Source: Wurfbainia villosa (taxonomy: Eukaryota; Streptophyta; Magnoliopsida; Zingiberales; Zingiberaceae). From it: DNA of 64,000 nucleotides. Shown here piece after piece: positions 1 to 11,715 of the stretch; the stretch's first letter is position 1, and every line of letters begins with the position of its first letter. The notes beneath the pieces are model-generated. The model was not told the DNA's origin, did no database searches, and saw only the letters and a list, made by a program, of their open reading frames with translations. The stretch covers positions 48,302,621 to 48,366,620 of the forward strand of contig CM045993.1 in NCBI GenBank assembly GCA_025175895.1. The letters run 5' to 3'. A program made the translations under genes and the position numbers.

Positions 1-480
1 TCATCACCATTGTGGAAATCGGTGGTTATATTTTGATTGTGTCCATTGATTTGGATGTTTATCTTATTTACTTTGATGTTTAATTTCAATGCATAATTCA
101 GTTGTTATTATGTAGTTAATTCGGAGCTTAGCTGTAGTTTACTCTACATTTTAAATTCCTACACTTTCTTTATGTTTTTAATGCTCTTGTTTTGAATGCT
201 TTCCTTTACATGCTTAGTTTAGATCTTCTTTAATTTCATTGTCATCATAGTTAGTTAGATTAATGATTTAATTACTTGCATTGTCTTTCATTCAGTAGGA
301 TTAGTCTTTCAAATTCTAAACCCCCATTTAGTAGGATTAGCAATAATTAGAAATCCTAAGTTTACTATTCTATCTATTACACTCGTTGGAAAACTATCCG
401 AGTCATCCACTATGCTATAATAGTGTAAAGGAGGTTCTGTAATTAATTTGAAATGGTACCACGACAAATACCCGTTATCA
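1..480. mobile_element. Right end of an LTR, probably Ty3/gypsy
   Basis: AT-rich, non-coding sequence that ends in TTATCA at 480, exactly where the neighbouring gag reading frame breaks off. The CA end and the abrupt loss of gag homology suggest an LTR whose other end lies left of the window. The next five bases (ATTAC) could be its target duplication but the partner is out of view. No primer binding site follows at the right edge, so it is a plus-strand 3' LTR, a minus-strand 5' LTR, or a solo LTR. Family assignment is a guess. Confidence 0.4.
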
Positions 481-485
481 ATTAC

Positions 486-1079
486 CAACCACCTCTCTAG
501 ACCATGATGGGGGCATTGATAAAGTAGCCCTTTGTAGCGATTTCAGGCTTCAAACAAGGACTCCCCTTCCTTTTAACGGAAACTAGTAATCAAATGGCAC
601 ATGTAGGCAGTCTTACTTGGTGGAAAGAATTTATTCATAAATTGTTGCTCACACTGATCCCATGTGGTGAAGCTTCCTGAGAGAAGGGAGTGTAGCAATG
701 TCTTCTCCTTATCCCATAGTGAGAACGGGAATAGGCTCAAACGGATCGTATCAGTAGGCACTCCATTAAACTTTAATGTTAAGCATATCTCTAGAAATAT
801 CTCTAAGTGTCGTTTCGGGTCTTCAGTTGCAGCTCCTCTAAATTGGCTATGCTAGACCATATGTATCAGTGCAGGTTTTAATTCAAAGTTATTAGTTGTG
901 ATGGATGGTCCAGCTATTCTCGGCTTATACCCTCCAGCACTCGGGGTTGCATAGTCCCGTAGAGGCCGACTACCTAGGTTCACTAGAGAGGCATCTTGGT
1001 CTTCCATGCTTTTCTGTTCAGCTCTCCTGCGATGGTAGGTTCTTTCGATTTCTAGGTCTATCAAAAATAGATTTTTCAA
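486..1079 (-). pseudogene. gag: Athila/Tat-type gypsy gag remnant
   Basis: Broken capsid (gag) gene of a Ty3/gypsy retrotransposon. On the minus strand, 852-1079 encodes an N-terminal part with LRDYATPSAGG and NNFELKPAL, a pattern typical of Athila-like gag. After a frame change, 573-761 encodes the Retrotrans_gag core (RLSLFPFSLWDKEKTLLHSL, then FTTWDQCEQQF and FFPPSKTA). A further trace, CPHHGLERWL, is readable near 486-515 before homology stops at the LTR end at 480. Several stops and frameshifts make it non-functional. It lies directly downstream, in its own orientation, of the PBS at 1344-1361 and the LTR at 1368-2827. Lineage is inferred from motif memory, not from a search. Confidence 0.75.
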
Positions 1080-1343
1080 TCTAGATCATCTATGCATTCA
1101 ATGTGCTAAGATGCACGATTGGGAGTGTATCTATTACTTATTAAAAAGGAATTCAAGTAATCTAATGTACTAACCAAATGAAGAAAAACTAAACTAAAGG
1201 AAGATGTAATATAACTACCAAAATTAATCTAAACTGAATTTAATTAGCAAAAGTCTATAACAGAAATAAAATAAAATATTAAAACAAATCTAGCCTAGGT
1301 CCGATCCAAACTGTCCACTTTCGATTCGATATTGAATCAATAG

Positions 1344-1361
1344 TCCCCGACAACGGTGCCA
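1344..1361 (-). promoter_or_regulatory. Primer binding site, tRNA-Asp type
   Basis: Read on the minus strand the site is TGGCACCGTTGTCGGGGA, close to the tRNA-Asp-complementary PBS usual for Athila and Tat gypsy elements. It sits six bases inside the LTR edge, as expected for minus-strand DNA priming. Bases 1080-1343 between it and the gag remnant are non-coding leader. Confidence 0.8.
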
Positions 1362-1367
1362 AAAACA

Positions 1368-2827
1368 TGATGCATGCGAGTAGGACCTCAAATCTCCGAC
1401 GGGAATCATTGAGGACTCGAACCGCATGCTCGCGCTCAATGCCTACAAGTGCACGAATGTCGTTAAGTAATAAAAGATTATCGATCCCATAGAGACTGAG
1501 ATTCAAGTAATGTATGTCCAGTGGATCTTGTTGTTCGGACTAAATTCCCTAAAGATGAGGTTTGCAAGGTTGACAGCAGTCCTAACTATAGTACGGTGCC
1601 ACTCGGAGGAAGCGAAGGAAGGATCAAAGTTCCCTTAGAGGATTCTAGGACTTTGGTTTCACTTGTGTGTTATAGGAACATGTTATCAACTAAATTCTTT
1701 CTAAATCTCTAATTACGATCTTGTGGGAGGATCATCATACATTTGCCCAATGAACTTTTGCTTCTACTGGGAACTACCTATTCCTAACCAAGCAAACCTT
1801 TTGAATCATCAGAGCTCAAGGGGTTGGTACCGTTGGGAGCCCTCTGTCACTAAGGTCCCTCAACCCTTCTAGAGTTAATTTCTTCTACTTTGGCCCTTAT
1901 GCTAAGATAGGATATTGGGTACGAGGACGTCCTAATAATCCCTATGAAGAGTTAGAATGTATTTCATCTCCTAATTTGTAATATTCTATTATCTACGATT
2001 ATCGAAGGGAGGACGACTGCAAAGTACCCCCTTGGTTCTCCTAGATCTTTGATACAAAGGCTGTCACCCTTTGTATCGGCTATGCGCACTAGATATAGAA
2101 TCAAAACATAATTTTCATCGATCCAAACAACACCAATTGCAAACATAAATTCAGGAATAAAAAATATATTTGAACTAGCATATCCAACATGCACAAGCTA
2201 CTCCCTAATCCTAGAATCAAAGTATCTACTCCATAAATGTAAGAGAATAGACAAAAGATATCATAGAATGAATCATTACAACATAAAGATATCTAAGAAT
2301 GAAGTTACAGTACTCTTGGTCATTCTCGTTGGCGTTGGACCATAGATTTTGGTCCTCGAGCTATCTTCTTCCTCTCCGATGTGAGTCTCCAGTGCTTTTT
2401 AGGGCACCTTCTTACCATCGCAGCCGTCAGACCTCTTCCCTAGGGTTTTGGCGTGCCTTCCTATTTATATATGTGAAGCCGACTACTCAAAAATCCCACG
2501 AAAAACCCTAATCGCATAAAAATAGCCCAGCGCCACATGGCCGTGTGGGGCGCTGGGGGGGTTTAGACACGGCCGTGTGAAATCCACACGGCCGCCCATT
2601 TCCGCCTTTTTTCCACTCGACGAATGCCTTTCTTTTGCTCCAACAAAGTGTTATTTCACCTATAAAGTGTTGTCCTGCACACAAAAGCAACAAGAGCACA
2701 TCTCCAAACCCAAAAATAGGAAATGTATGCAAAACATGAGTAGAATATGCATGAAACAAGTATAAAATGTAATAAGATGTGTGCAAAAACTACGCCTAAA
2801 ACCCTATATGTTTTGCCCATATCAACA
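1368..2827 (-). mobile_element. Athila-like 5' LTR (minus strand)
   Basis: LTR of about 1.46 kb. On the minus strand it starts TGTTGATATGGGC at 2827 and ends CATGCATCA just before the PBS spacer. A TATA-like TATAAATA lies at 2462-2469, and upstream of it are GC-rich palindromes of the CACGGCCGTGTG type (about 2535-2600). The U5 end resembles the end of the plus-strand LTR at 21400-21514 and the whole is related to the fragment at 33535-34770. The internal region runs to the left. The exact 5' edge (2824 or 2827) is uncertain. Confidence 0.75.
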
Positions 2828-3755
2828 CACAGGCGACCGTGTGAATTTCATATGCCTGACTGTGTGAATTTCACATGGTCGTGTGTTTTTTCCAGCCCAA
2901 TTTTTTTTCTAGATTTCAGCAATTTCCATCCTTGCACATGGCAAGCCTTGTGAAATTCAAATGGTCGTGTGGTGATGCCGTAAATTAATATAAATAGGAT
3001 TTTTGAGCATTTATGGAAAGTCGGAGCCGTCTCTATATATAGGAAACTCATCCAAGAGGCCAATGATCAGGAGGATCATGAGGGGAGCCACCCTAGGGCT
3101 CCCAAGCTCTGAAAGGGGGTCATCCAAGGGCCCCCTAACTGCGGGAGGAGGAGATCTCGACGCTGCTACTCCAAATCCTAACGTAAGTTGTAACCAAAGA
3201 CTCTCTTCGATCAAGACTAAGCTCTTCTCTCTTCTTTTTCGCAATTCCTATGGGTTGAATCTTGTTTTGTAGACGTCTTATGGTTGTATTTCTATTTATG
3301 GAGTAGTTTATGTGATTCTTTTATTAGGGAGTAGCCTATCTTGATTTGTAAACATACTTATGCAATAAATTCATGTTATCTTACATCGCTTTCATTATAT
3401 ATGCTTGCTTTTTATTCTATGATATGATGGTTCATGGTTTGAATTTATTGTGTTAATCCGATTTAGATGCCAAAAGCATTATATCGTATTTTAGAGGTAT
3501 GGGGAAGGACGGAAGGAGAATCCAATCCTCCGAACCAAAGAGGATCGAGACGTGGGGAAATCGACTATGAACGAGTAGTTAATCGCCTGGGGTTCTAGTG
3601 ATAGTCTTTATGTGCAACTAAGGTTACCCACAAGTAGATTGATTCACTGCAAGAACCTATAGGTATCATAGAATATAATGAACCTGTTCCGACAGAAGGC
3701 CTAAAGTAGGAGAAACCAACTCTAGATGGGTTGTGGGACGCAATGACTGGGGGCT
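2828..3755 (+). mobile_element. Athila/Tat-type LTR, left part (plus strand)
   Basis: Truncated U3 through R of a plus-strand gypsy LTR. It has repeated GTGTGAATTTCACATGG-type inverted motifs (2828-2975), a TATA box TATAAATA at 2989-2996, and then long untranslated LTR sequence with no coding signal. It is interrupted at 3755 by the Tekay-like solo LTR; the five bases GGGCT at 3751-3755 reappear at 21037-21041, where the same LTR resumes. Its 5' end is missing at the junction with the opposite-strand LTR. Confidence 0.65.
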
Positions 3756-6241
3756 TGTAAGATACCGAAAAATAAAATAACATATGTTAATAAAGAAATT
3801 GACTTAAAGAATTTTTCAAGAATTTTTAGAAATTTTTCTGGATTTAAATTGAAGTTTTATGGACATTTTATGAGGATAAAGAGGATAGGCTTTTGTAAAG
3901 TTGTTTAGATTATCTGCTATTAAGGGATTAATAGATTAATTAACCAAGAGTTTAAATAGGAAACATATGGTTTCTTTTCCCTCATCTTCCGAGTTACTTG
4001 ATTCTTCTTTCGTTTCTCCTCACCGTCGCGAATTCTCTTTTCTTCTCTTCCTCTTCTTTTGATCGCAAGCCCTCTCGATCGCACTCTCTTCTTCCTCATG
4101 CTCTCATTGCAGGCCACGCCGGAGTTCTGCACCAACAGCCGAGCCCGATCCACTTGATTTATTTCTTTCGCTACCTCTCCTCTTTCCCTCGAGCATCGTG
4201 GGAGCGACTAGTTGGTCGCCAGCCCTGTCGGAGGTACCCGTCGATCGCCATCTCCATCGAACGCCGGCAGTAGCTAGCCCGATCGCAACTTCTTTCCTTC
4301 TCTTCGTCATTGCCGCCCTCTTCGGACGAGCGATGGATTTGTTGTTGTTGCCATGTCTGATCGATGTCGCCGCCACACCGCTGCCACCGCGAGTTGGAGC
4401 TGCTACTGCCGTCGTCGTTGTCTTTCCCCTCTCATAGCCATGGATCATCTTGTATCATCGGTCTCACCACGAGGTTGAGAAACCGCCACCCTTCTTCTTC
4501 TGATCTCGGTAACAGTACGTACGTTGGGAGCACTTGGATCTCCCACCATTTTCTGGCCTTGTGAGCTTTGTTCGGTGACCATTTCTTCGCTACAACATTA
4601 CCGATCTGAATTTTGAGCTTCCTCTCATCCTAGTCTCAAGTCTCATAGGGAAGAGCTGATGACCTAACATTTTTGGAATAATTGTGGTTCTAGAATGCAA
4701 CCTTCATTGGTGTCGATGATTGGGATTTTTGTGATTTTGACGGAGCCATCATCGCAATTGGGGAGGTAAGGTTTCCCAATGTTGATTAAGCCAATAGATT
4801 TCTATGGGATGAGGAAAGAATAAGGATGTTGAAAGTGTGGATCGGATGTAAACAGATATATATATTGTGATTGCAGGTATTCTGGGTATTGAAATAGGGA
4901 TTGTTTCTATTCGACTGAGGGTTTGATTCCAGATTTGCTGTGGACGATGGAATTGAGTTAGGTAAGCGTCATCTAGTGATGGTATAGTTGGAGAAAAATC
5001 ATATTTATTCGTGACTATTGATATAGTGGTGTTAATTTTATATTTACATATATTATTGTTGGCAGTTGAGTAGATATGATATTTTAAATCTTGAATCAAG
5101 AAGTTGTGCCAGCAAGGCTAATCTTGATAAGTACGGATTTGGATTGCTATGGATGTGATTCAAGATTTATAGATAGTTATTATCGATTTGTTGATTAATA
5201 ACTAATGGAAGTATGCTTTTAGTTGGATTATGAATTATGGGTTGTTGTGATGGATTTAACTTAATTACAGGGAACTCAGATTAGGAAGTGTATGGGATTA
5301 CACTATTGTAGGATTTGATCCGATCATCCGAGCTAGTACGAGTTATATACTCGGACTTTGATTTAAGGCAGAGTTCTTGGACGTGAAGACAATTGGTGTT
5401 CTACATATCAGGTGGGTAATATTTCCTACCCTGGTCAGGTAGTAGATTATTATAAGTGCATGAGTTTTTATATTGTTAATATCGTACCTTTACTCCACTC
5501 ATATTATTATGTGCTTGATACTTAGTATTTGCACTTTGAGATATACTGTTGTTGTTGTCATATTTTTTTCATTGTTGCTATAAATTACCGATTCTATGGT
5601 ATGTAGATCTTTATATGCTTAACCATGGGTATGTAGCTAATTATGGATGTTGATTTGACTCGTGTCATCAGGAACAATCATCCGGGGGTGGATGATGTCC
5701 TTAACGTAGAGTTGGTGGTTGTGTCATCTTACCTTTCGTTGTATAACTATTACGGATCATATGTCTGTCCATGGTAGTGTGGGTTGTCGATGGTGTGTCG
5801 CTATGCGCTAGAAGTCCTAGCATGGTCGATGGTTAGTTGTATACGACTCTTTGAGAGATAGAGAGTGTATTATGGATGTTTGTACGTGTGGTTGTGCATT
5901 CACTCCATTTGCATGCATGCTGGCGACTTGGTCTCCCTTGTGGTTGAGAGGGTCGTCAATCATCCTGCCTCCACAGTTACTTGTGGTAGTAGTCACCGGT
6001 GTGAGGGCAGTTCATTTGTTGTGCCACACTCGACCATTATTGATGGTGGTAGTTGGAGTTGTGTGTAGTTGTCTTGGGTGTGTGGCACTCGACCACTCAT
6101 GGGTAGTGTCAGTCGAAGTGACCAACAGCAGGGACCCCCATTGTGTAGCTTATAGCTCTATAGCTTATCGCTACTTATTCATACTGCCACTCAGCAACTC
6201 GAGAGTAGTGATTGTTGTTGAGTTGGGACAGTTGTCAAGTC

Positions 6242-9200
6242 TATAGGGGATCATTGGAATGCTAGAGTGGGGGGGGGTGAATAGCATCGTGATATGCGTC
6301 AATGGAATTCGATCGCATTCATCTCTACAAAACTCATTATGCGAAGCGGAATAATGATAGTAATAATGAAAAACAAGACAAACACACAAACACAATTGTT
6401 TAACGTGGTTCGGAACCTCAAGGTTCCGACTCCACGGTTGAGCTCAACGAGCTCTATTTATACACACGCAACCACTAATCAATAACTCCTTCTCGACATA
6501 AGTCGGAGGCGGAGAAACCCCTTACAATAATTTACAACAACAATAAACTAAATACAACAAGAAAATACAAGTAAATACAACAAAAGAAATGCAAAGAAAA
6601 CTTTACAATCGATCTTTTGAGAGCTTAGTTGTTTGGTTGGTTGAGTGGCACTTAGAGAACCAGAATTACACCAACAATTCGCCCCAAAAACTCCTCAAAG
6701 AACCATAGTTTTTTACTCCTTCACAAGCTCCATTTAAAGCTTCAACCTGTGCTGGAAAAAGTCGATCAGTCGACTGCTTGGGACCATCAGTCGACTGTTG
6801 CCACTGTTTTCGTGAGACAATGGCTAGATCCACGCTGGAAAAATCTAACGGATCCATCATCAGTCAACTGATCATGACCATGAGTCAACTGCTTAAGCCT
6901 CCACTCGACTGCTAACCCTAGCAGTCGAGTCAGACTCCATTTTGTGCCCGAAAAATTGAGCACCGGGATCGATCACAAGATCGGGCCGATCGGCTTGGCC
7001 CAAAGAAATAAACCCTAGTTGATTCATCCCAGTCGACTATCATATGGCACCAATCGACTGGCATACCTCGAACATGAGGTTTTAGCCCAAGTATGGTTCC
7101 CCCATACTTTCTAGACCACCCTTAGCCTAGACCTAAACTTTCTAGCCACCTCCATCAACCTCACGCCTCACGGATCCCTCCAAGTCATTAATGACCTATT
7201 CATCCATCGCGCTAGCCTTCAGGTGCTTCTATCTACTATGTCATGCTAACGGTCTCTACACCGCCAAGTCACATTAGACTTACGCCGACAAAACTCCGCT
7301 TGGACTTTACACCGCTAACCATTGGACTTATGTTTCCATGACTCCCGCTTGGACTTTACGCCGCCAATATCAAACCCCTTGGACATCCCATGCCAAGACC
7401 CATAGTTGGACTTTTCCTTGCCAACCCATGTTGGACTTTACATGCCAAGACCCATGCTTGGACTTTTCCTTGCCAACCCTGTTGGGTTTCCGGCACCGCG
7501 GCGTGTGTGTGTTCGATCATGTTTCGTAAACATGAGCACAGCGGAAGCAATAAAAATAATAAATACTCCTATTTATTACAACACACACAACACACGCATG
7601 CTATTACAACAAGTGTAGACATAACCGTAAATTAAAATTGCAATAAAAGGAAATTTAAACTACGTTATACCTTCCGTATGACGTGTAGCGGGAACGGCAT
7701 CAACCGGAACGATCCTCGTAAGAATCGTCTCTATCCGTATCCACGCCGAGCTCCTCGGGATGACTTCGCCAAGCCACGAGCTTCGTCTTCGTACGGGTTA
7801 CTAGCCTCGTGTTGAAGACGACGTGATCGAGAGATGATCACGATCCGAATCCAAATTCGGACCTAAAACAAGTCCTCAAGACTTGCTTCTCCGGAGAGGT
7901 ATTCGTCAACCGATTGACGAATCCTTCGTCCTCCACCTCAGAGGATTACCGGAGATCAAATCCCCGGTATGTTAGCCGCTGTCGGAGCACTAACCGTCGT
8001 CCAAACGACGCTCCGACGAGAGGAGAAGAAGCTGTCCAGAAAACTGGACAGCTTGGTGGAGGAGATAGGCGCCGGCCAAAACAAGGAGACAAAAGCTCAC
8101 CTTGATGCCGAACCTTTTAGGGGATCACCGGAGGGTCGCCGGAGGTTCACCGGCTGGAGCTTGGACGCCGGCAAGGGTCTTGACGGCAGCACAATCAAGC
8201 TGGGCGACAAGGAGCTTGGGCGGCACAAACAGGTTGGGTGGCAACTCCTTGGAGGCTAGGGTTTTGATTTTGGATTAGGGTTTAACAATCCCTTAAGCCC
8301 ACTTTTATAGAGAACTAATTCTCTTAATGGTTAATGGATCATATCCATAAAGCCCGTTAACCCGCTCCATTAAGATAAGTTAAAATAAACCAAACCATAA
8401 TGGTTTATTTTAAGTTAAAACGAACCGAACCAACTTTTGGTTCATTCGTTTAAAATAAACCAAACCCTTTGGTTTATTCTTATCCATTGGATTAGAACCA
8501 AACCATTTTGGTCCATCCATTACGTCTTCATAAGACGCAGCCCATCCACGCTTCCATTGCGACTGAAACAATTTCATGCTCGCTTTATGTTTGGTACAAC
8601 CAAACATAGTTTCTCTCGGTCTGAGAATCTCATTCTCAAGCTCGTTTTAAATCCTTTGGATTACACTCGTTGTGCGTGTGACCAAATAGGTTCTCGGTTT
8701 ATGTTGGCCGTCTATAATTAACCATTAATTATAGAACGATCATGAGTGGCACCTAGTAGTACATCATGATCCCCAATTAACCGAAAAGATCAACGGTTGA
8801 TCCAGAACTATTTCTGAAACCCTTCAGTAGCTCGAATGAATCGTGCCCCATTCCCTTCACTCATCTTATACCCACTTGGTTCAGGACATGGTCTATTGTG
8901 TCAGTCCCCACTAGGCTGACTACGTCACACCTAGCCCAAGTATCATTTCCTCGTCCTACGGATTCTAGTTACTCCACATGTATCGAAGAGTACCTTACTC
9001 TAGACATGTAATGCTTTGGCCAAAGACTTTAGTAACAATCCGACGAGAGGCCATGGGTATACATCTCCTCGCAAGGAGTGGTGAATCCTTTATAGGCTAT
9101 TCAAACACCTTCGATCACTTCGACTTATACCCAATCATCCCGGGTCCACATCTCCTTAGAGATGTTTGCTTAAGATGTCAAAGCATAAGTCTCCATGATC

Positions 9201-9876
9201 AAGATGACTTGAATACCGCAAGTCAAAGGAACATCGCACTTAAGCCACAGTAAGAACTTCATTGACATATCTATATATGCAGAGAACCATATGAAGTCTT
9301 ACGGCTGGTCACTCCAATGAACTAGTTACCATAACTAGCATCCACGATTAACTCCGGACATCACTATGTCTCCACCTGAGAATCACCGCTTGGATACACC
9401 AAGGAGTATACCTGCTTGTCCAAATCCATCAATTCATCGACTAGGATAATTCGATACATCACAATTACACATGTAGAGATACTCACTAGTTGTGATCCAA
9501 TCACAAATTCTCTCATGCTGTGAATCGTATCGTGGACATTCAGTAAATGAGTTTAAGATCCAATCAAATACATAAAACATGTACACTCAAATAGTGAATC
9601 TTCATTTATCATATAAATGGTTCATACATAAGGCGATTGCCTTAGGACATCTCTCATATATTACTAACAAACCCATGTTGGACTTTCCATGCTAAGACCC
9701 ATGCTTGTACTTTACCAAATGCCAAGTGTCCCACTTGGACTTTCCATGCCAAGTACCCAAGACTTGGACTTTTCCCATAACAATCACATTGTCATATGTT
9801 TTTGTCGAACATCAAAACATCTCTCGAGTCAAGCTCGAGTCCTAGTCAATCGTGACCTGGGTCGATTGCCCCAACA
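6242..9876 (-). mobile_element. LTR A of the gag-only tandem element (interrupted)
   Basis: The LTR proper is 6242-7479 plus 9675-9876, about 1.44 kb, after removing the solo LTR and one copy of its AACCC duplication. It shares with LTR C the stretches AGGGGATC near its left edge and ATGATAGTAATAATG near 6350. It carries the C-tract motif (6262-6285), a GTCGAC palindrome cluster (about 6760-7060), a TATA-like TTTAAATGG on the minus strand near 6731-6739, and a 26-bp repeat array (about 7240-7475). It ends CCCCAACA at 9876, abutting the purine tract. Confidence 0.8.
7480..9669 (-). mobile_element. Angela-type copia solo LTR
   Basis: A 2190-bp LTR inserted in LTR A. Plus-strand ends are TGTTGGGTTTCCGG and TATTACTAACA, with a perfect duplication AACCC at 7475-7479 and 9670-9674. 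It is plainly the same family as the LTRs of the tandem copia array at 44765-61866 (for example TGTTAGTAATATATG at its 5' end and GGAAACCCAACA at its 3' end on the minus strand). A TATA box (minus strand TATAAAA) lies at 8303-8309. No PBS or internal sequence adjoins it. Frames such as 7969-8259 and 8978-9253 are LTR sequence read through, not genes. Confidence 0.9.
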
Positions 9877-11715
9877 ATCTCCCCCTTTTTGATGTTTGAC
9901 AAAAACCAAACAAACCATTGAGTTAGACCACTAACTCAAATCACCTTACCAATTTCCCAAGTTGGTAATTTTACCTTCTCCGCTAAAACATTCTCCCCCT
10001 TTTTGACTAACATAAAAAGGGTTCTCTCCAAGGAGGTCAATGTCTCATATCCAATGAGATCTTACAATCTCCCCCTTGGACCAAAAATACCTAGGATGCC
10101 TACCATCTTCCTAGTGATAAGTCCCATATCACTCAAGAGAGTCAATCCTATACACTCTCTCAATTTCCAAATTGGGTCTCTCAAAATTTCATTTTCCCCC
10201 TCATGAGAAAAATTACAATCCATCATCCCATGATGGATACCTCCCCCTAAAAGCTTGCTCCCCCTTGACCATTGCACCAACAATATCCTTGGGAAGTCCC
10301 TAAGCCAATAGGAACTCTAAACTATCAAAAATATGGTTAAAAGTCCAAACATCAACTTTCCTACCCATAAATTTGATACATCATCCTAACACCTCTCCTA
10401 ATCCATATCCAATGGATTTTAACCCTTTATAATGCTTCCCAAAGCATATCCTAGGGTTAGAAGTAGTTAGGGACCTTAACCATAGCTGAACACGGGCTAA
10501 ACATACCTTGTTTTCCCAAAATCAGCATTGGCAGTTGACTCTCTCAGCTACCAGTCGACTGCCACCCAGGGTAGTCGACTAATAACTTAAATATCAGAAT
10601 TTCATTTATCAGAAATGAAATTTGAAAAATCATAAGTAATTATATGTAATTCAAAAAATTACGAAAATTCGTACGTATAATACTTATGGCTAATACAATG
10701 GGTGAAAAATGATAGAAAAATATTTTACCCATAAAATATCAAAATTTATACAAAATCCAAAAGTGAATAAAAACATCAAAGTTTTAGCTCACTTTGTATC
10801 AATCTCATCAATGGTGATTGCTATCAAAAGATAGACTTCACCATGGTTTTTCAAAATGATTTTAAAATGTTTTCAAAACTTTATTTTGGATCATATTCCT
10901 TAGGCTCAATGTACATGACTTGTACACAAGCTTTTCCAATGATCCACAATTAAGATAAGATGAGTTTTTGTTCATCTAGTTGCAAAAACTATGCACCTTG
11001 AACTTAACTCATATCCTAGCATCTCACATGTATCAAGGGTGTATAAATACACATACATGTCAATTTAGATGTGAGATGTGGGTTTTGGTTATCTTAATAT
11101 AGGGTTTCATGCATTTTTCTAAGGCAACTCTACTTGATTCCCTTATAAATGAGAGTCCAAGTCATGCCAAAGTCCTTAAATCAATTTTCATTAATTTAAA
11201 TGCATGAAGTATGATCATGGCATAAATGATATCATAAGTAAACATGACCAATGATCATGATGTCATGACATATGATTAAATCAAAAACACATGACATTTA
11301 ATCTTTAATCCTAAACATGATCATGACATATAAATGATAAAAATAAACATGATGTCATGGCATGTTATATGGAAAACAAAGCATGACATATAAAAAGTAT
11401 AGGTATAATAATACCTAAATTTTAATATTAGTTGCCATTTATAATAATTAGATTTATTTTGCCATATTACTACATATCTCCCAAGTGTGCCAAAAACCGA
11501 AAATGACACACTCTGACCTCTAATCCTAAATTGTGCCAATTTAATTGATTTTTCATATTTCCAAAAATGTATTGGCACATCCTAAATTCTTTTAGGATCA
11601 TAAGATCAACCTTATTTCCAAGGTACCCATAACCTTGAAAATTACCTAAAGTGCCACCTTTACCATGGTTGAGTTAACTACCCATCCAATCAAGGTTGGC
11701 ACACCCTAAACCCAT
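9877..11715 (-). other. Internal 1: purine tract and 3' untranslated region
   Basis: At 9877-9890 the plus strand reads ATCTCCCCCTTTTT, a minus-strand polypurine tract next to the LTR A end, as needed for plus-strand DNA priming. The remainder is AT-rich and non-coding, with several more CTCCCCCT blocks near 10065 and 10240-10265, two GTCGACTG motifs near 10550-10575, and a palindrome ATGTCATGACAT at 11260-11271 among many ATGACAT repeats (11220-11400). No open frame of note. Confidence 0.7.

Noticed and set aside
4000..4450. GC-rich stretch with open frames on both strands (3998-4448) suggestive of a first exon
   Set aside because: It is continuous with the Tekay-like LTR, which has such a CG-rich leader after its TATA-like motif; no domain is seen.
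5851..6246. 131-codon open frame on the plus strand
   Set aside because: Cysteine- and valine-rich translation with no motif; it lies in the Tekay-like LTR and ends at the nested element's edge.
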